Source: Strigomonas culicis
Taxonomy: Eukaryota > Euglenozoa > Kinetoplastea > Trypanosomatida > Trypanosomatidae
DNA length: 11,480 nt
Assembly (NCBI GenBank): GCA_000482145.1
Contig: AUXH01000601.1
Span: forward strand, 1 to 11,480
Direction of reading: 5' to 3'
The position numbers were made by a program, and so were the translations under genes. The notes beneath the pieces were generated by a model. The model was not told the origin of the DNA. It did no database searches and saw only the letters and a program-made list of their open reading frames with translations. Shown one piece after another: positions 1-6,730 of this stretch (positions within the stretch are counted from its first letter, which is position 1; every line of letters starts with the position of its first letter).

Positions 1-155
1 GAAATCGGAGTCGTATGTTTCTTTTTTGCTCATTTTTTTTTTGTTCCGTTGTCTTGTTCCGTTCTTTTTTTGTTGTTTTTCTCGCACTCGCTAACTATAC
101 TTGAATTAATCGCAATTCTCTTCTTTTGTTTTTTGCTTTTTCACTTTTAAACCGC

Positions 156-187
156 AATAACAACAACAACAATAACAACAACAACAC
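156..187. repeat. AAC trinucleotide microsatellite
   Basis: Imperfect tandem CAA/AAC units, interrupted by single AAT units, lie in the left spacer. It is a non-coding simple repeat. Confidence 0.8.
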
Positions 188-633
188 ATATGCTCTCAAT
201 TGTGTATTCTATACAGCAATTATTCTTTGTTACTGTTTTTTTTTGTTTTTTTGCTGTTGTTGATTAATTATTCGTTGATCTTGTTTTTTTTTTCACAACG
301 CAATACTCTTCATACATCTACGTTTACATACTTCTATCTACTTGTATATATACTTCATAAGAATTTAAAAAAAGAAAACAAAATGAGATTTAACTTCTTT
401 TGTCTTGTTTTGTTTTAATACTATTATTGTTTTCATTGTGCGTCCATCAGCATCTCGCATATACGCGCGCATTTATTTACATATCTGCTTTGGTTAAAAA
501 CAAGTTAATATCTGGATAGTATTCAGTATCTTTTTTTTTATCTGAATACACAACAACAAAAAACAATTCTTTATTGGATGAATGAACTCTTTTCATGCTT
601 TTACTCGTAATATACATAATCTATATACAAAAC

Positions 634-700
634 TATATATATATATGTTTATATTTATACATGCGTGTATGTGTATGTGTGTGTTTATGTGCGTGTTGAT
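634..700. repeat. TA and TG dinucleotide-rich tract
   Basis: A short run of alternating T and A (about 634-646) is followed, after about 15 bases, by TG-rich sequence at 661-700. This is an ordinary simple-sequence spacer with no sign of function. Confidence 0.6.
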
Positions 701-1086
701 TCTATGAATGCGCATCATGTTCTTTTTCACTTCTATCTTTCTCTCTTATATCTGCTTCTGAATGTCTACTTGTATATAGTGTAGTTTTTCTGTTTTGTTT
801 TTACGGAAATAGAGATTCATATTTTTTTCAACCCTTTCAGCGATCTTTAACAAAAAGAAAATTTGATGTATGTTAAGATATATGTATAAAAAAGAAAAAG
901 ATTCAAGCGTTTGTTACTATACTTCTTCGATAATTTCTTTTTTTTTCGAACAAAAAAAGAACAGGTTTCCTTTTTCTTATTTGCTTCTGTTCCTTTAGTA
1001 CTGATCTATTGAAACACATATTTTACTTTTTTTTTGTTTTATCACAACATTTTTTTTTTGCATTTGCTTTATTCGTTTAATCTATC

Positions 1087-1138
1087 ATTTTTTTATTATT
1101 ATTATTACTACTTTTCTTTCTTGAGCACGCACGTTGAG
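1087..1138 (+). promoter_or_regulatory. Probable trans-splice acceptor for the gene at 1141
   Basis: A T-run at about 1087-1094 and a pyrimidine tract at 1111-1122 are followed by the first AG at 1124-1125. A second AG lies at 1137-1138. In trypanosomatids such a tract followed by AG directs addition of the spliced leader. Use of the first AG would leave a leader-joined 5' UTR of about 15 bases. The assignment rests on position and composition only. Confidence 0.55.
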
Positions 1139-1140
1139 GT

Positions 1141-3978
1141 ATGTCTGTCATTTCGCACCGTGATGGCCGGCCGGCGGCGCCCGCCGACGGAGCCGCGACG
1201 CTGCCGGCGGTCGCCGCTGTGGCGGCCCGCGGCGCGGGTCCCATGGCCGCGGCAGCGGAGGAGGAGGACGGTGGTCCCCCGCTCGACATCAACTGCAACT
1301 CCATCATGACCTTCACCTCACCGAACCCCAGCGGCATATGGGTGCAGAGCCTGAGCGCCAGCAGCAGCAACACGAGCCGCGCCCGGCCGGCGGTGGGGAC
1401 GCCGCTCACCGCCAACCGGTGGACGATGGCAACTGTCGCAGAGACCACCGACGAGCCGACGCCGATGTCGGTGAAGAAGGGTCGACGTCACGAGCGGCGT
1501 GATACGACCGCCTCGGCGAAGAGCAAGACTAAGACCCCCCGCAGCTTCTACCTGCTGAACTTCAAGCAGCACCGCACCGAGAAGACGGAGGAGTGGCGGC
1601 GGCGGCGGCGGGACCCACCCGCAGACGGTGATAACCACCACCACGGTAGCAGGAGCAGCAGCAGCAGCAGCAGCAGTCGGTCGAGCGACAGCGAGGCGGA
1701 CGATGATCAGGAGGATAGCTTCCAGGTGGAGGACCCACAGGCGATGCAGTCACTCGCGCGGCGCATTCTCATCGGCAATGCCGCGCGGTTTCTCTCGCTG
1801 CCGACGACGCCGCTGGTTGCCGACTCGGCGGAGGCCCATCGCAAATCCTCCTTTTCCTACATGCCGATGAGCACGGCGCAGGTGGACACGGCCCCGCTGC
1901 CCACCGCCGTGCGCGCCACCTGGGACCCGTGCATGAGTCTGTGCAGCCGCCACCTGCTCCCCGCCGCGCGGCCGCGCGGCGAACGCCAGGACGGGGACGA
2001 CAGCGAGCGCGACGACGGCTCCTTCTCCTCCAACCACAGCTGCTGGCGCGACACCATCTCGGAGTTGGTGGACCAGACGCACTCCATCCTGCTCCGCAAA
2101 AACGCGAATGCGAACCTGCACACGCCTACGACGACGACGACAACAACAACAAACGGGAACACCAATGGCATTTTAAAGCGGCCAAAGAGCCTCACGGCGA
2201 TCTCCCGCCGCGAGGTCACCGCCACCAGCATCCCCGTGCTGAAGGGGGATATGCGGGGAGAAGACTTCTCCAGCGACTTCGACATCTTCACGACCCTCAA
2301 CAGCCATCTGGACGGGAACGCGCGTGGCGATGCGCCGCTGCAGCAGCAGCCGCGGTGCCGCAGCGCGGCCACGTCCTCGGCCAGCTCGACGCAGGTCTCT
2401 GCCATGCGCGACGACCCGCTCGCCGGCGAGGCGACGAGCCGCCATGGGCCGAACCCCAACCACTCGCGCGAGATGTCCGTGTCGGACGGCCCCTCGCCGC
2501 TGCGCTCGGTGGGCTCCATCTACACAGTGCTGAGCGTTGCTGCGACGCCCATCACGTCGCCGATGGTGCGACCGCCGTTTCCGACCCTGACCGGGCCGGC
2601 GCCCAACGCCAACGGCAGCGCCGACGGCTCCGCCCGGCGGCGCAACACCACCACCACGTTCACGGAGGAGGTCGCCGAGGAGCCGTCAACGCCGATGCAC
2701 AGCCACCACAGACGTACGCGCGACCCCAAGGCGGCGTCACTCACAACGCCCATCTTCTCCGCGGCGGAGGGTGCGACCTTCGACACCAGCACCCTCACCA
2801 CCGCCAACGACACCGCGTCTACGTACCTCGGGAATCTGTTCAACAACTACTGTGGGCTGCAGAGCAGCGCGGGCCCCTCGCCGGTGATGGACGGGAACCG
2901 GTCCGCCACGCCGAGCACCGATTCTTTCTCCGTCTCCAAGGCGGCCTCCGCGCTGCCGCTCCTCGACGCACTGGCCACCTTAACGGCCACCGCCGCGCAT
3001 GCGAATGCGACCGACACGAACAATGATAGCAATAGCAACAACACGGTGCCGTCCTCCACATCCAACCGGCGGCTGCTACAGCGCTACGAAAACTCGCCCC
3101 ACTGTATGAGCATCAGCAGCGCCGCGCCGCTGGCCGCCGCGCTGTCGTCGCCCGCGGGGGGCCAGGGCCCCAATCGCTTCCCCTCGCCCGCAAAGGCACA
3201 GGAGGCCGCGTCCACCGCTGGCAGCGCAAGCCGCTGGAAGGAGACCCTCTCGGAGCTCTTCGAGAAGACGCACACAATGCTGCAGAACCTGCAAACCAGC
3301 GCGGGGCACCGAGAGGACGAGGCGGAGGCGCCGTCGACGCCGCGGACGCCGGCCAACACGCGCTTCGTGCGGAGCCCACCGGCGCTACATGCGTTCCGCC
3401 ACTTTTTCTCACACCTCCACAGCACCGGCGCGCCGCCGCGCGGGCCGCGCAAGGATGGGGAGGACACGGAGGCGGTGCAGCGGCCGCTGAGCGCGCAGCG
3501 TGTAAACCACCCCGAGCTCAGTATCTACAAGAAGATGCTGCTCACACCGCCCGCCGCGGCCCAGGACCTCCCCATGTTGGGCAGCCCGCGTTGGTTGCAC
3601 ACGGAGGAAGTGCGCAGGAGCGTGCCCAAGAGCTACAACGGCAGAGCCTCGAAGGAGCATGGTCTGTCCCACTCATTAGAAAGCACGGACGCTGCTAAAA
3701 AAACACAGGCGCAGGAGAAGTCGAAGAAGAAGAATAAAGTGAACCAGCATAACGGCGCGACGACGACCAGGGCATCCGACAAGGCGCCCGTGAAGAGCCC
3801 CTCAAGACAAACGGGACCAGTCCAAAAAAAAGAGGTAGTGATTTGTAAAAGTGGTCTTTTTGTTATTCTTTGTTTGTTTGTTTGCTATTCTCTGTTTGCT
3901 GTTGTCGTTGCTGGTGTTTTTTGCTTGTTTACATCTTTCCTGTGTACGTGCACTTCAGAAAGAAAGAAAATCTTTTAA
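1141..3978 (+). CDS. Large disordered Ser/Thr/Pro-rich protein with a two-copy internal module
   Basis: I do not recognise this 945-residue protein, so function is unknown. The start is well supported: an in-frame TGA lies just upstream at 1135-1137 and GC content jumps at the ATG. Most of the chain looks disordered, rich in Ser, Thr, Ala and Pro, with a poly-Ser stretch (near 170-180), a five-Arg run (153-157), a poly-Thr run after 317, and many Ser-Pro or Thr-Pro dipeptides that could be proline-directed kinase sites. Two segments match each other: CMSLCS (264-269) followed by W302 RDTISEL and TH at 313-314, and CMSISS (655-660) followed by W699 KETLSEL and TH at 710-711. A Lys-rich stretch (about 853-897) precedes a hydrophobic tail (906-935) ending KKIF. 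That tail begins just after an A8 tract (3824-3831) and is encoded by T-rich DNA resembling 3' UTR, so the true end may instead be near 3837. A scaffold or cytoskeletal-periphery role is conceivable but unproven. Confidence 0.85.
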   Translation: MSVISHRDGRPAAPADGAATLPAVAAVAARGAGPMAAAAEEEDGGPPLDINCNSIMTFTSPNPSGIWVQSLSASSSNTSRARPAVGTPLTANRWTMATVAETTDEPTPMSVKKGRRHERRDTTASAKSKTKTPRSFYLLNFKQHRTEKTEEWRRRRRDPPADGDNHHHGSRSSSSSSSSRSSDSEADDDQEDSFQVEDPQAMQSLARRILIGNAARFLSLPTTPLVADSAEAHRKSSFSYMPMSTAQVDTAPLPTAVRATWDPCMSLCSRHLLPAARPRGERQDGDDSERDDGSFSSNHSCWRDTISELVDQTHSILLRKNANANLHTPTTTTTTTTNGNTNGILKRPKSLTAISRREVTATSIPVLKGDMRGEDFSSDFDIFTTLNSHLDGNARGDAPLQQQPRCRSAATSSASSTQVSAMRDDPLAGEATSRHGPNPNHSREMSVSDGPSPLRSVGSIYTVLSVAATPITSPMVRPPFPTLTGPAPNANGSADGSARRRNTTTTFTEEVAEEPSTPMHSHHRRTRDPKAASLTTPIFSAAEGATFDTSTLTTANDTASTYLGNLFNNYCGLQSSAGPSPVMDGNRSATPSTDSFSVSKAASALPLLDALATLTATAAHANATDTNNDSNSNNTVPSSTSNRRLLQRYENSPHCMSISSAAPLAAALSSPAGGQGPNRFPSPAKAQEAASTAGSASRWKETLSELFEKTHTMLQNLQTSAGHREDEAEAPSTPRTPANTRFVRSPPALHAFRHFFSHLHSTGAPPRGPRKDGEDTEAVQRPLSAQRVNHPELSIYKKMLLTPPAAAQDLPMLGSPRWLHTEEVRRSVPKSYNGRASKEHGLSHSLESTDAAKKTQAQEKSKKKNKVNQHNGATTTRASDKAPVKSPSRQTGPVQKKEVVICKSGLFVILCLFVCYSLFAVVVAGVFCLFTSFLCTCTSERKKIF
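1654..1678 (+). repeat. AGC/CAG repeat encoding poly-Ser
   Basis: A run of AGC codons inside the first gene gives an uninterrupted serine stretch within an acidic, Ser-rich region. The same trinucleotide recurs in the kinesin-like gene in other frames, giving poly-Ala and poly-Ser. Confidence 0.8.
3824..3831 (+). other. A8 homopolymer that sets the 3' end of the first gene
   Basis: Eight A residues lie at codons 895-897. As read, the frame continues for 48 more residues into a hydrophobic tail. With one A fewer the frame would stop at the TAG directly after AGG, giving an 898-residue protein with a basic end. GC at third codon positions falls from about 3801 onward, which fits a natural end near here. 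Confidence 0.6.
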
Positions 3979-4873
3979 AATGACATATACACACTTATGC
4001 ATGTGTCTATTCGTTCCCTGTGTGGAACTAGCAGTTGTGAAAACGTATGTTATATCACTATTTGAATGACATGCGACTATGTTCTTTTTTTTTTAGTTTT
4101 CTGTTGATCTGTGCTGCCTTACTTTCCTGTTTTGTTGCTTTTGAAAAACTAATTTCGTTTGCACAAATGTATACACTTCTTCTCTTGACGACAATTAGCT
4201 GTTGATACTTGAACAACCGTTTTACATAGATATTTTTGTTTTTTTTATGTGCTCTTTTTCTTTTATTGCTTGCTTGTTCATTTACTTCGTTATAACCAAA
4301 ATTGTAAAGATTGTTGTCAGTGTGACAGTATCAAAAAAAAAAGGTAAGAAAGATGGAGAAAAAGATATGAAATCATAAAAGGGTTATAGTACTAGTTAAC
4401 AAAAGAAGAAGAAAAAAAACTAAAAGAATTGGAGAAAAAGCTTCCCTTTGTGGTCTTTTTTTGCTGTTGTTCTTATTGTTACTTTTTTATTATTGTTATT
4501 AACCTATACTTTTTTTAGCCTAAATAACACCGCCATGCAGTTCAATCCTATGAAGTAGAACAGAGAGAAAAGGAAAAAAGACTTTTGAACCAACGTATGT
4601 GATGCATCTTTCATGCACCACTCAAAAAAAAAAAAAAATGTGTACGTTTACCTCTTTTATTCTCGTTTGATTTTGCTTTTATCATGACCCTCCTTTGCTT
4701 TGTCCTCTCTACATTTTATGTCACTTTTAGTGCGTGTGTAACTTCTAAATAGCAATGGAAAAACAAAAAACGATTGCTCGACAATACATCATGTAAAGAA
4801 TAACAACACAAGGCACTCTGCTCTCTCTCTCTCTCTTTATTTCTTCTCTCTAAACAATACAAAAAAGAAGAAA
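3979..4873. other. AT-rich intergenic region between the two plus-strand genes
   Basis: This spacer combines T-rich stretches, a purine-rich stretch at about 4333-4440 and an A14 run at 4624-4637. It should contain the 3' UTR and polyadenylation region of the first gene and the splice-acceptor region of the second. No ORF, RNA gene or retroposon was recognised. The open frame at 3851-4069 is a T-rich artefact overlapping the end of the first gene. Confidence 0.75.
4821..4870 (+). promoter_or_regulatory. CT-repeat polypyrimidine tract and probable trans-splice acceptor
   Basis: A CT repeat at 4821-4836 extends as a nearly unbroken pyrimidine tract to 4851. The first AG after it is at 4866-4867, with another at 4869-4870. 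Splicing there would leave a 5' UTR of only about 3-6 bases before the ATG at 4874. This is short but possible; leader addition upstream of the tract is the alternative. Confidence 0.55.
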
Positions 4874-6091
4874 ATGGCAAGTACCACCTTTAAGAAGATT
4901 ATCGCCCATGAGGTCTCACCGAACTTCCGCCAGAGCACGCGCATCGTCGACGTGCCCTTCGCGGCGGTCACCGGAGGTCTGAAGCCCTCCGAGGTGCTCG
5001 TCAAGAATCACTACGTGGGTATCAATGCCAGCGACGTGAACTACGTGAACGGCAAGTACATGCCCGGGGTCGTGCCGCCCTTCGACGTTGGGTTTGAGGC
5101 CATCGGCGAGGTGGTGGAGGTCGGCGGTGGTGGTGGCGGCAGGCGGCCGCCGCCGGTGAAGAAAAACGACTACGTTGTCACGCAGTGCTTCGGCGCCTTC
5201 GCGGAGTACCAGGTCGTCCCGCTCCGCTACGTGAAGCCGGTTCCGCGGCTGGAGACGGCGTACCTCCCACTGGACCTCTCCGGCACCACCGCCTCCATCT
5301 GTCTCGAGCACGTGCTGCAGCCGCGCGTGTTCCGCCGCGGGGCGGATGGGCGCGACGCGCCGTCCGCGTCGCGCCTCACGGCCGACGAGGTGGTGGCGCG
5401 CGGCGCGTACCACTGCCCGGAGCGCGCGGTGGTGACCGCGGCCGCCGGCGGCACCGGCCAGTTCGCGGCGCAGCTACTGAAGCACAAGTACCGATGCGCG
5501 TGCGTCGTGGGGCTGTGCTCCTCCGACGCGAAGGCCGCCTTTCTCGCCGATACGCTGCGGCTGGACGGCGCCGTCAACTACAAGCAGGCGTGGAGGACCC
5601 ACGCGCCGCCGGAGACGGGAGACTTCGCGAGCTGCATCGCAGCCGCGGTGTCCGCCGCCTTCAACGCGCACGAGCGCCGCGCGGACCCGAAGCGGCTCGG
5701 CGCCAACCTCGTCTACGAGAGCGTCGGCGGCGAGCTGCTGGAGGCGATGGTCGCCAGCCTCGCCCTCCACGGCCGCATCGCGTCCATCGGCAGCATCTCG
5801 TCCTACACCTCCGGCTGGCGCGAGGACCGGCCGGCGGCGGCGCAGCAGCAGCGCGGCCCGCTGCCGCTGCAGCTCCTCGCGAAGAGCGCCAGCCTCCACA
5901 CGTTCCTCCTGCCGCACTACGCCAAGTACGCGAACCAGCACTTTGCGGAGCTCTGCACGCTGTGGGAGGCGGGCGTCATACAGAGCACCGTCGATGACTC
6001 GCAGTCCTTCCGCGGCATCGCCAGCGTGTACGACGCGGTGGACTACCTGTACGCCGGCAAGAACTGTGGGAAGGTGATTGTGAAACTTTAA
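4874..6091 (+). CDS. MDR-family NADPH oxidoreductase, PTGR3/ZADH2-like
   Basis: This 405-residue protein belongs to the medium-chain dehydrogenase/reductase superfamily, zinc-free branch. It closely resembles prostaglandin reductase 3 (ZADH2), which reduces the C=C bond of alpha,beta-unsaturated ketones with NADPH. Family landmarks appear in order: SPNFR near the N-terminus, GINASDVNY at 49-57, PPFDVGFE ending at 75, GAFAEY at 107-112, the nucleotide-binding loop TAAAGGTGQF at 188-197, CSSDAK at 215-220 (Ser and Lys suit the NADPH 2'-phosphate), YESVGG at 281-286, and the terminal AVDYLYAGKNCGK. No structural or catalytic zinc ligand set is apparent. It exceeds the usual length of about 375 because of extra segments at about 86-96 (Gly/Arg/Pro), 150-182 and 240-275. 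The substrate in a protist is unlikely to be prostaglandin specifically; enone, quinone or lipid-aldehyde reduction is more plausible. The C-terminus is VKL, not a canonical PTS1, so glycosomal targeting is uncertain. Nothing suggests a functional link to its neighbours. Confidence 0.93.
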   Translation: MASTTFKKIIAHEVSPNFRQSTRIVDVPFAAVTGGLKPSEVLVKNHYVGINASDVNYVNGKYMPGVVPPFDVGFEAIGEVVEVGGGGGGRRPPPVKKNDYVVTQCFGAFAEYQVVPLRYVKPVPRLETAYLPLDLSGTTASICLEHVLQPRVFRRGADGRDAPSASRLTADEVVARGAYHCPERAVVTAAAGGTGQFAAQLLKHKYRCACVVGLCSSDAKAAFLADTLRLDGAVNYKQAWRTHAPPETGDFASCIAAAVSAAFNAHERRADPKRLGANLVYESVGGELLEAMVASLALHGRIASIGSISSYTSGWREDRPAAAQQQRGPLPLQLLAKSASLHTFLLPHYAKYANQHFAELCTLWEAGVIQSTVDDSQSFRGIASVYDAVDYLYAGKNCGKVIVKL

Positions 6092-6305
6092 CCGACATCC
6101 GTACATGATAAAAAAAAAGAAAGAAATAAGAGAGATTCATAAATGTTGGCCGCATCGCGCATGTCCGCCCAATGAAGATGCCTCACCATTCCCTCCCTCC
6201 CCCCACCTCTGTTGCAAAGGAAAGGAAGGCACCACCACCGCCGCCGCTGCCATCACCGCCACGCCATGGCTCGATTCGCCCACCATTTCCCGTGCACCCG
6301 CTGTT

Positions 6306-6424
6306 GGATACGACCATACTTAGCTGAGTACACCATATCCCGTCCGATTTGTGAAGTTAAGCAGCTACAGGCCTAGTTAGTACTGGGGTCAGTGATGACT
6401 CGGGAACCCTGGGTGCCGTATCCC
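6306..6424 (+). rRNA. 5S ribosomal RNA
   Basis: The sequence has the conserved kinetoplastid 5S core, including ACCATATCCCGTCCGATTTG, GTGAAGTTAAGC (6351-6362) and GTCAGTGATGACTCGGGAAC. The ends pair: GGATAC at 6306-6311 with GTATCC at 6418-6423 (helix I). AGCTG at 6322-6326 is complementary to CAGCT at 6362-6366 (helix II). The length of about 119 bases is normal. The internal Pol III promoter is expected inside the gene, with the A box at about 6351-6362 and the C box at about 6383-6407. A T7 terminator follows. It is transcribed in the same direction as the upstream oxidoreductase gene. The exact 5' and 3' ends may be off by one base. Confidence 0.96.
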
Positions 6425-6427
6425 TCC

Positions 6428-6434
6428 TTTTTTT
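6428..6434 (+). terminator. RNA polymerase III T-run terminator of the 5S gene
   Basis: Seven consecutive T residues begin four bases after the 3' end of the 5S rRNA. This is the expected Pol III stop signal on the plus strand. Confidence 0.88.
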
Positions 6435-6485
6435 CCTACGTGGTGAAAGAAGTAGGCGGCGCCGCATCGGTCCGGCGGCAAGGTT

Positions 6486-6538
6486 CCCCCCCCCTCCGGC
6501 GTGGGCCACTGCGTAGGTGCGGGGGGGGGGTCGGGGGG
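6486..6538. repeat. Inverted C9 / G10 homopolymer element, with an added G6
   Basis: C9 lies at 6486-6494 and G10 at 6521-6530, separated by 26 bases, and G6 follows at 6533-6538. The C and G runs could pair as a stem, or the G runs could contribute to a quadruplex. The element stands out because the rest of the non-coding DNA in the window is AT-rich. Confidence 0.6.
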
Positions 6539-6730
6539 CGTCCGCGCGCGTGCTTTTCTGGAACCAAAGCAAAAACGAAGAGGGTGAGGAGAGGAGAGCA
6601 TCATTCACACACAGTAGCGAGACGGGGGGAAAGAGACGGCAGAAGCAGAACAAAAAAGCGCCGTTGGTTGTTCGGTTGGAGATGTAATGAGATCAAAGCA
6701 TTCGCAAAGAGCAAAAAAGAAAAGGATGCG

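Larger units (their letters stand above)
1..1140. other. AT-rich spacer / UTR region, no credible gene
   Basis: This stretch is T-rich and full of homopolymers, unlike the GC-rich genes of the window. It holds simple repeats: AAC units near 156-187, TA dinucleotides near 634-646 and TG-rich sequence at 661-700. The only open frame of note (200-418) is rich in Phe, Leu, Tyr and Ile simply because the DNA is T-rich, and I do not regard it as a gene. The region probably contains the 3' UTR of a gene off the left edge and the 5' flank of the gene starting at 1141. No tRNA, snRNA or spliced-leader RNA sequence was recognised. Confidence 0.8.
6092..6730. other. Convergent strand-switch region
   Basis: The plus-strand genes end at 6091 and the minus-strand gene ends at 6731, so two transcription directions converge here. 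The region contains a 5S rRNA gene and, downstream of it, long C and G homopolymers. In trypanosomatids such convergent regions often mark the end of polycistronic transcription units and frequently host tRNA or 5S genes. The part from 6092 to 6305 holds only A-rich then CCNCC-rich sequence with no gene I can support, and the part from 6435 to 6730 holds no credible plus-strand gene. Confidence 0.8.

Noticed and set aside
200..418. Small hydrophobic ORF in the left spacer
   Set aside because: Its hydrophobicity is the by-product of T-rich DNA, it lacks the GC-rich codon use of real genes here, and it has no family resemblance.
1929..3026. 365-residue plus-strand frame inside the first gene
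   Set aside because: It is a shadow frame with a heavily Arg/Pro/His/Gln composition. The overlapping 945-residue frame starts where GC content rises and contains the internal repeat.
2515..3540. A second apparent repeat in the first gene: SIYTVL (459-464) and SIYKKM (794-799), each followed by TP
   Set aside because: Only three identical residues plus a TP dipeptide are shared, and the spacing and order do not fit the stronger two-copy module.
5185..5997. 270-residue Arg-rich frame inside the oxidoreductase gene
   Set aside because: It is a shadow of the clearly homologous PTGR3-like frame.
6262..6285. Weak resemblance to a tRNA B box (GGCTCGATTCGCC)
   Set aside because: No A box, acceptor stem or T-run terminator is placed to complete a tRNA.
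6105..6323. Small ORF just before and into the 5S gene
   Set aside because: It overlaps the 5S rRNA, begins in poly-A sequence, and lacks a splice-acceptor context.
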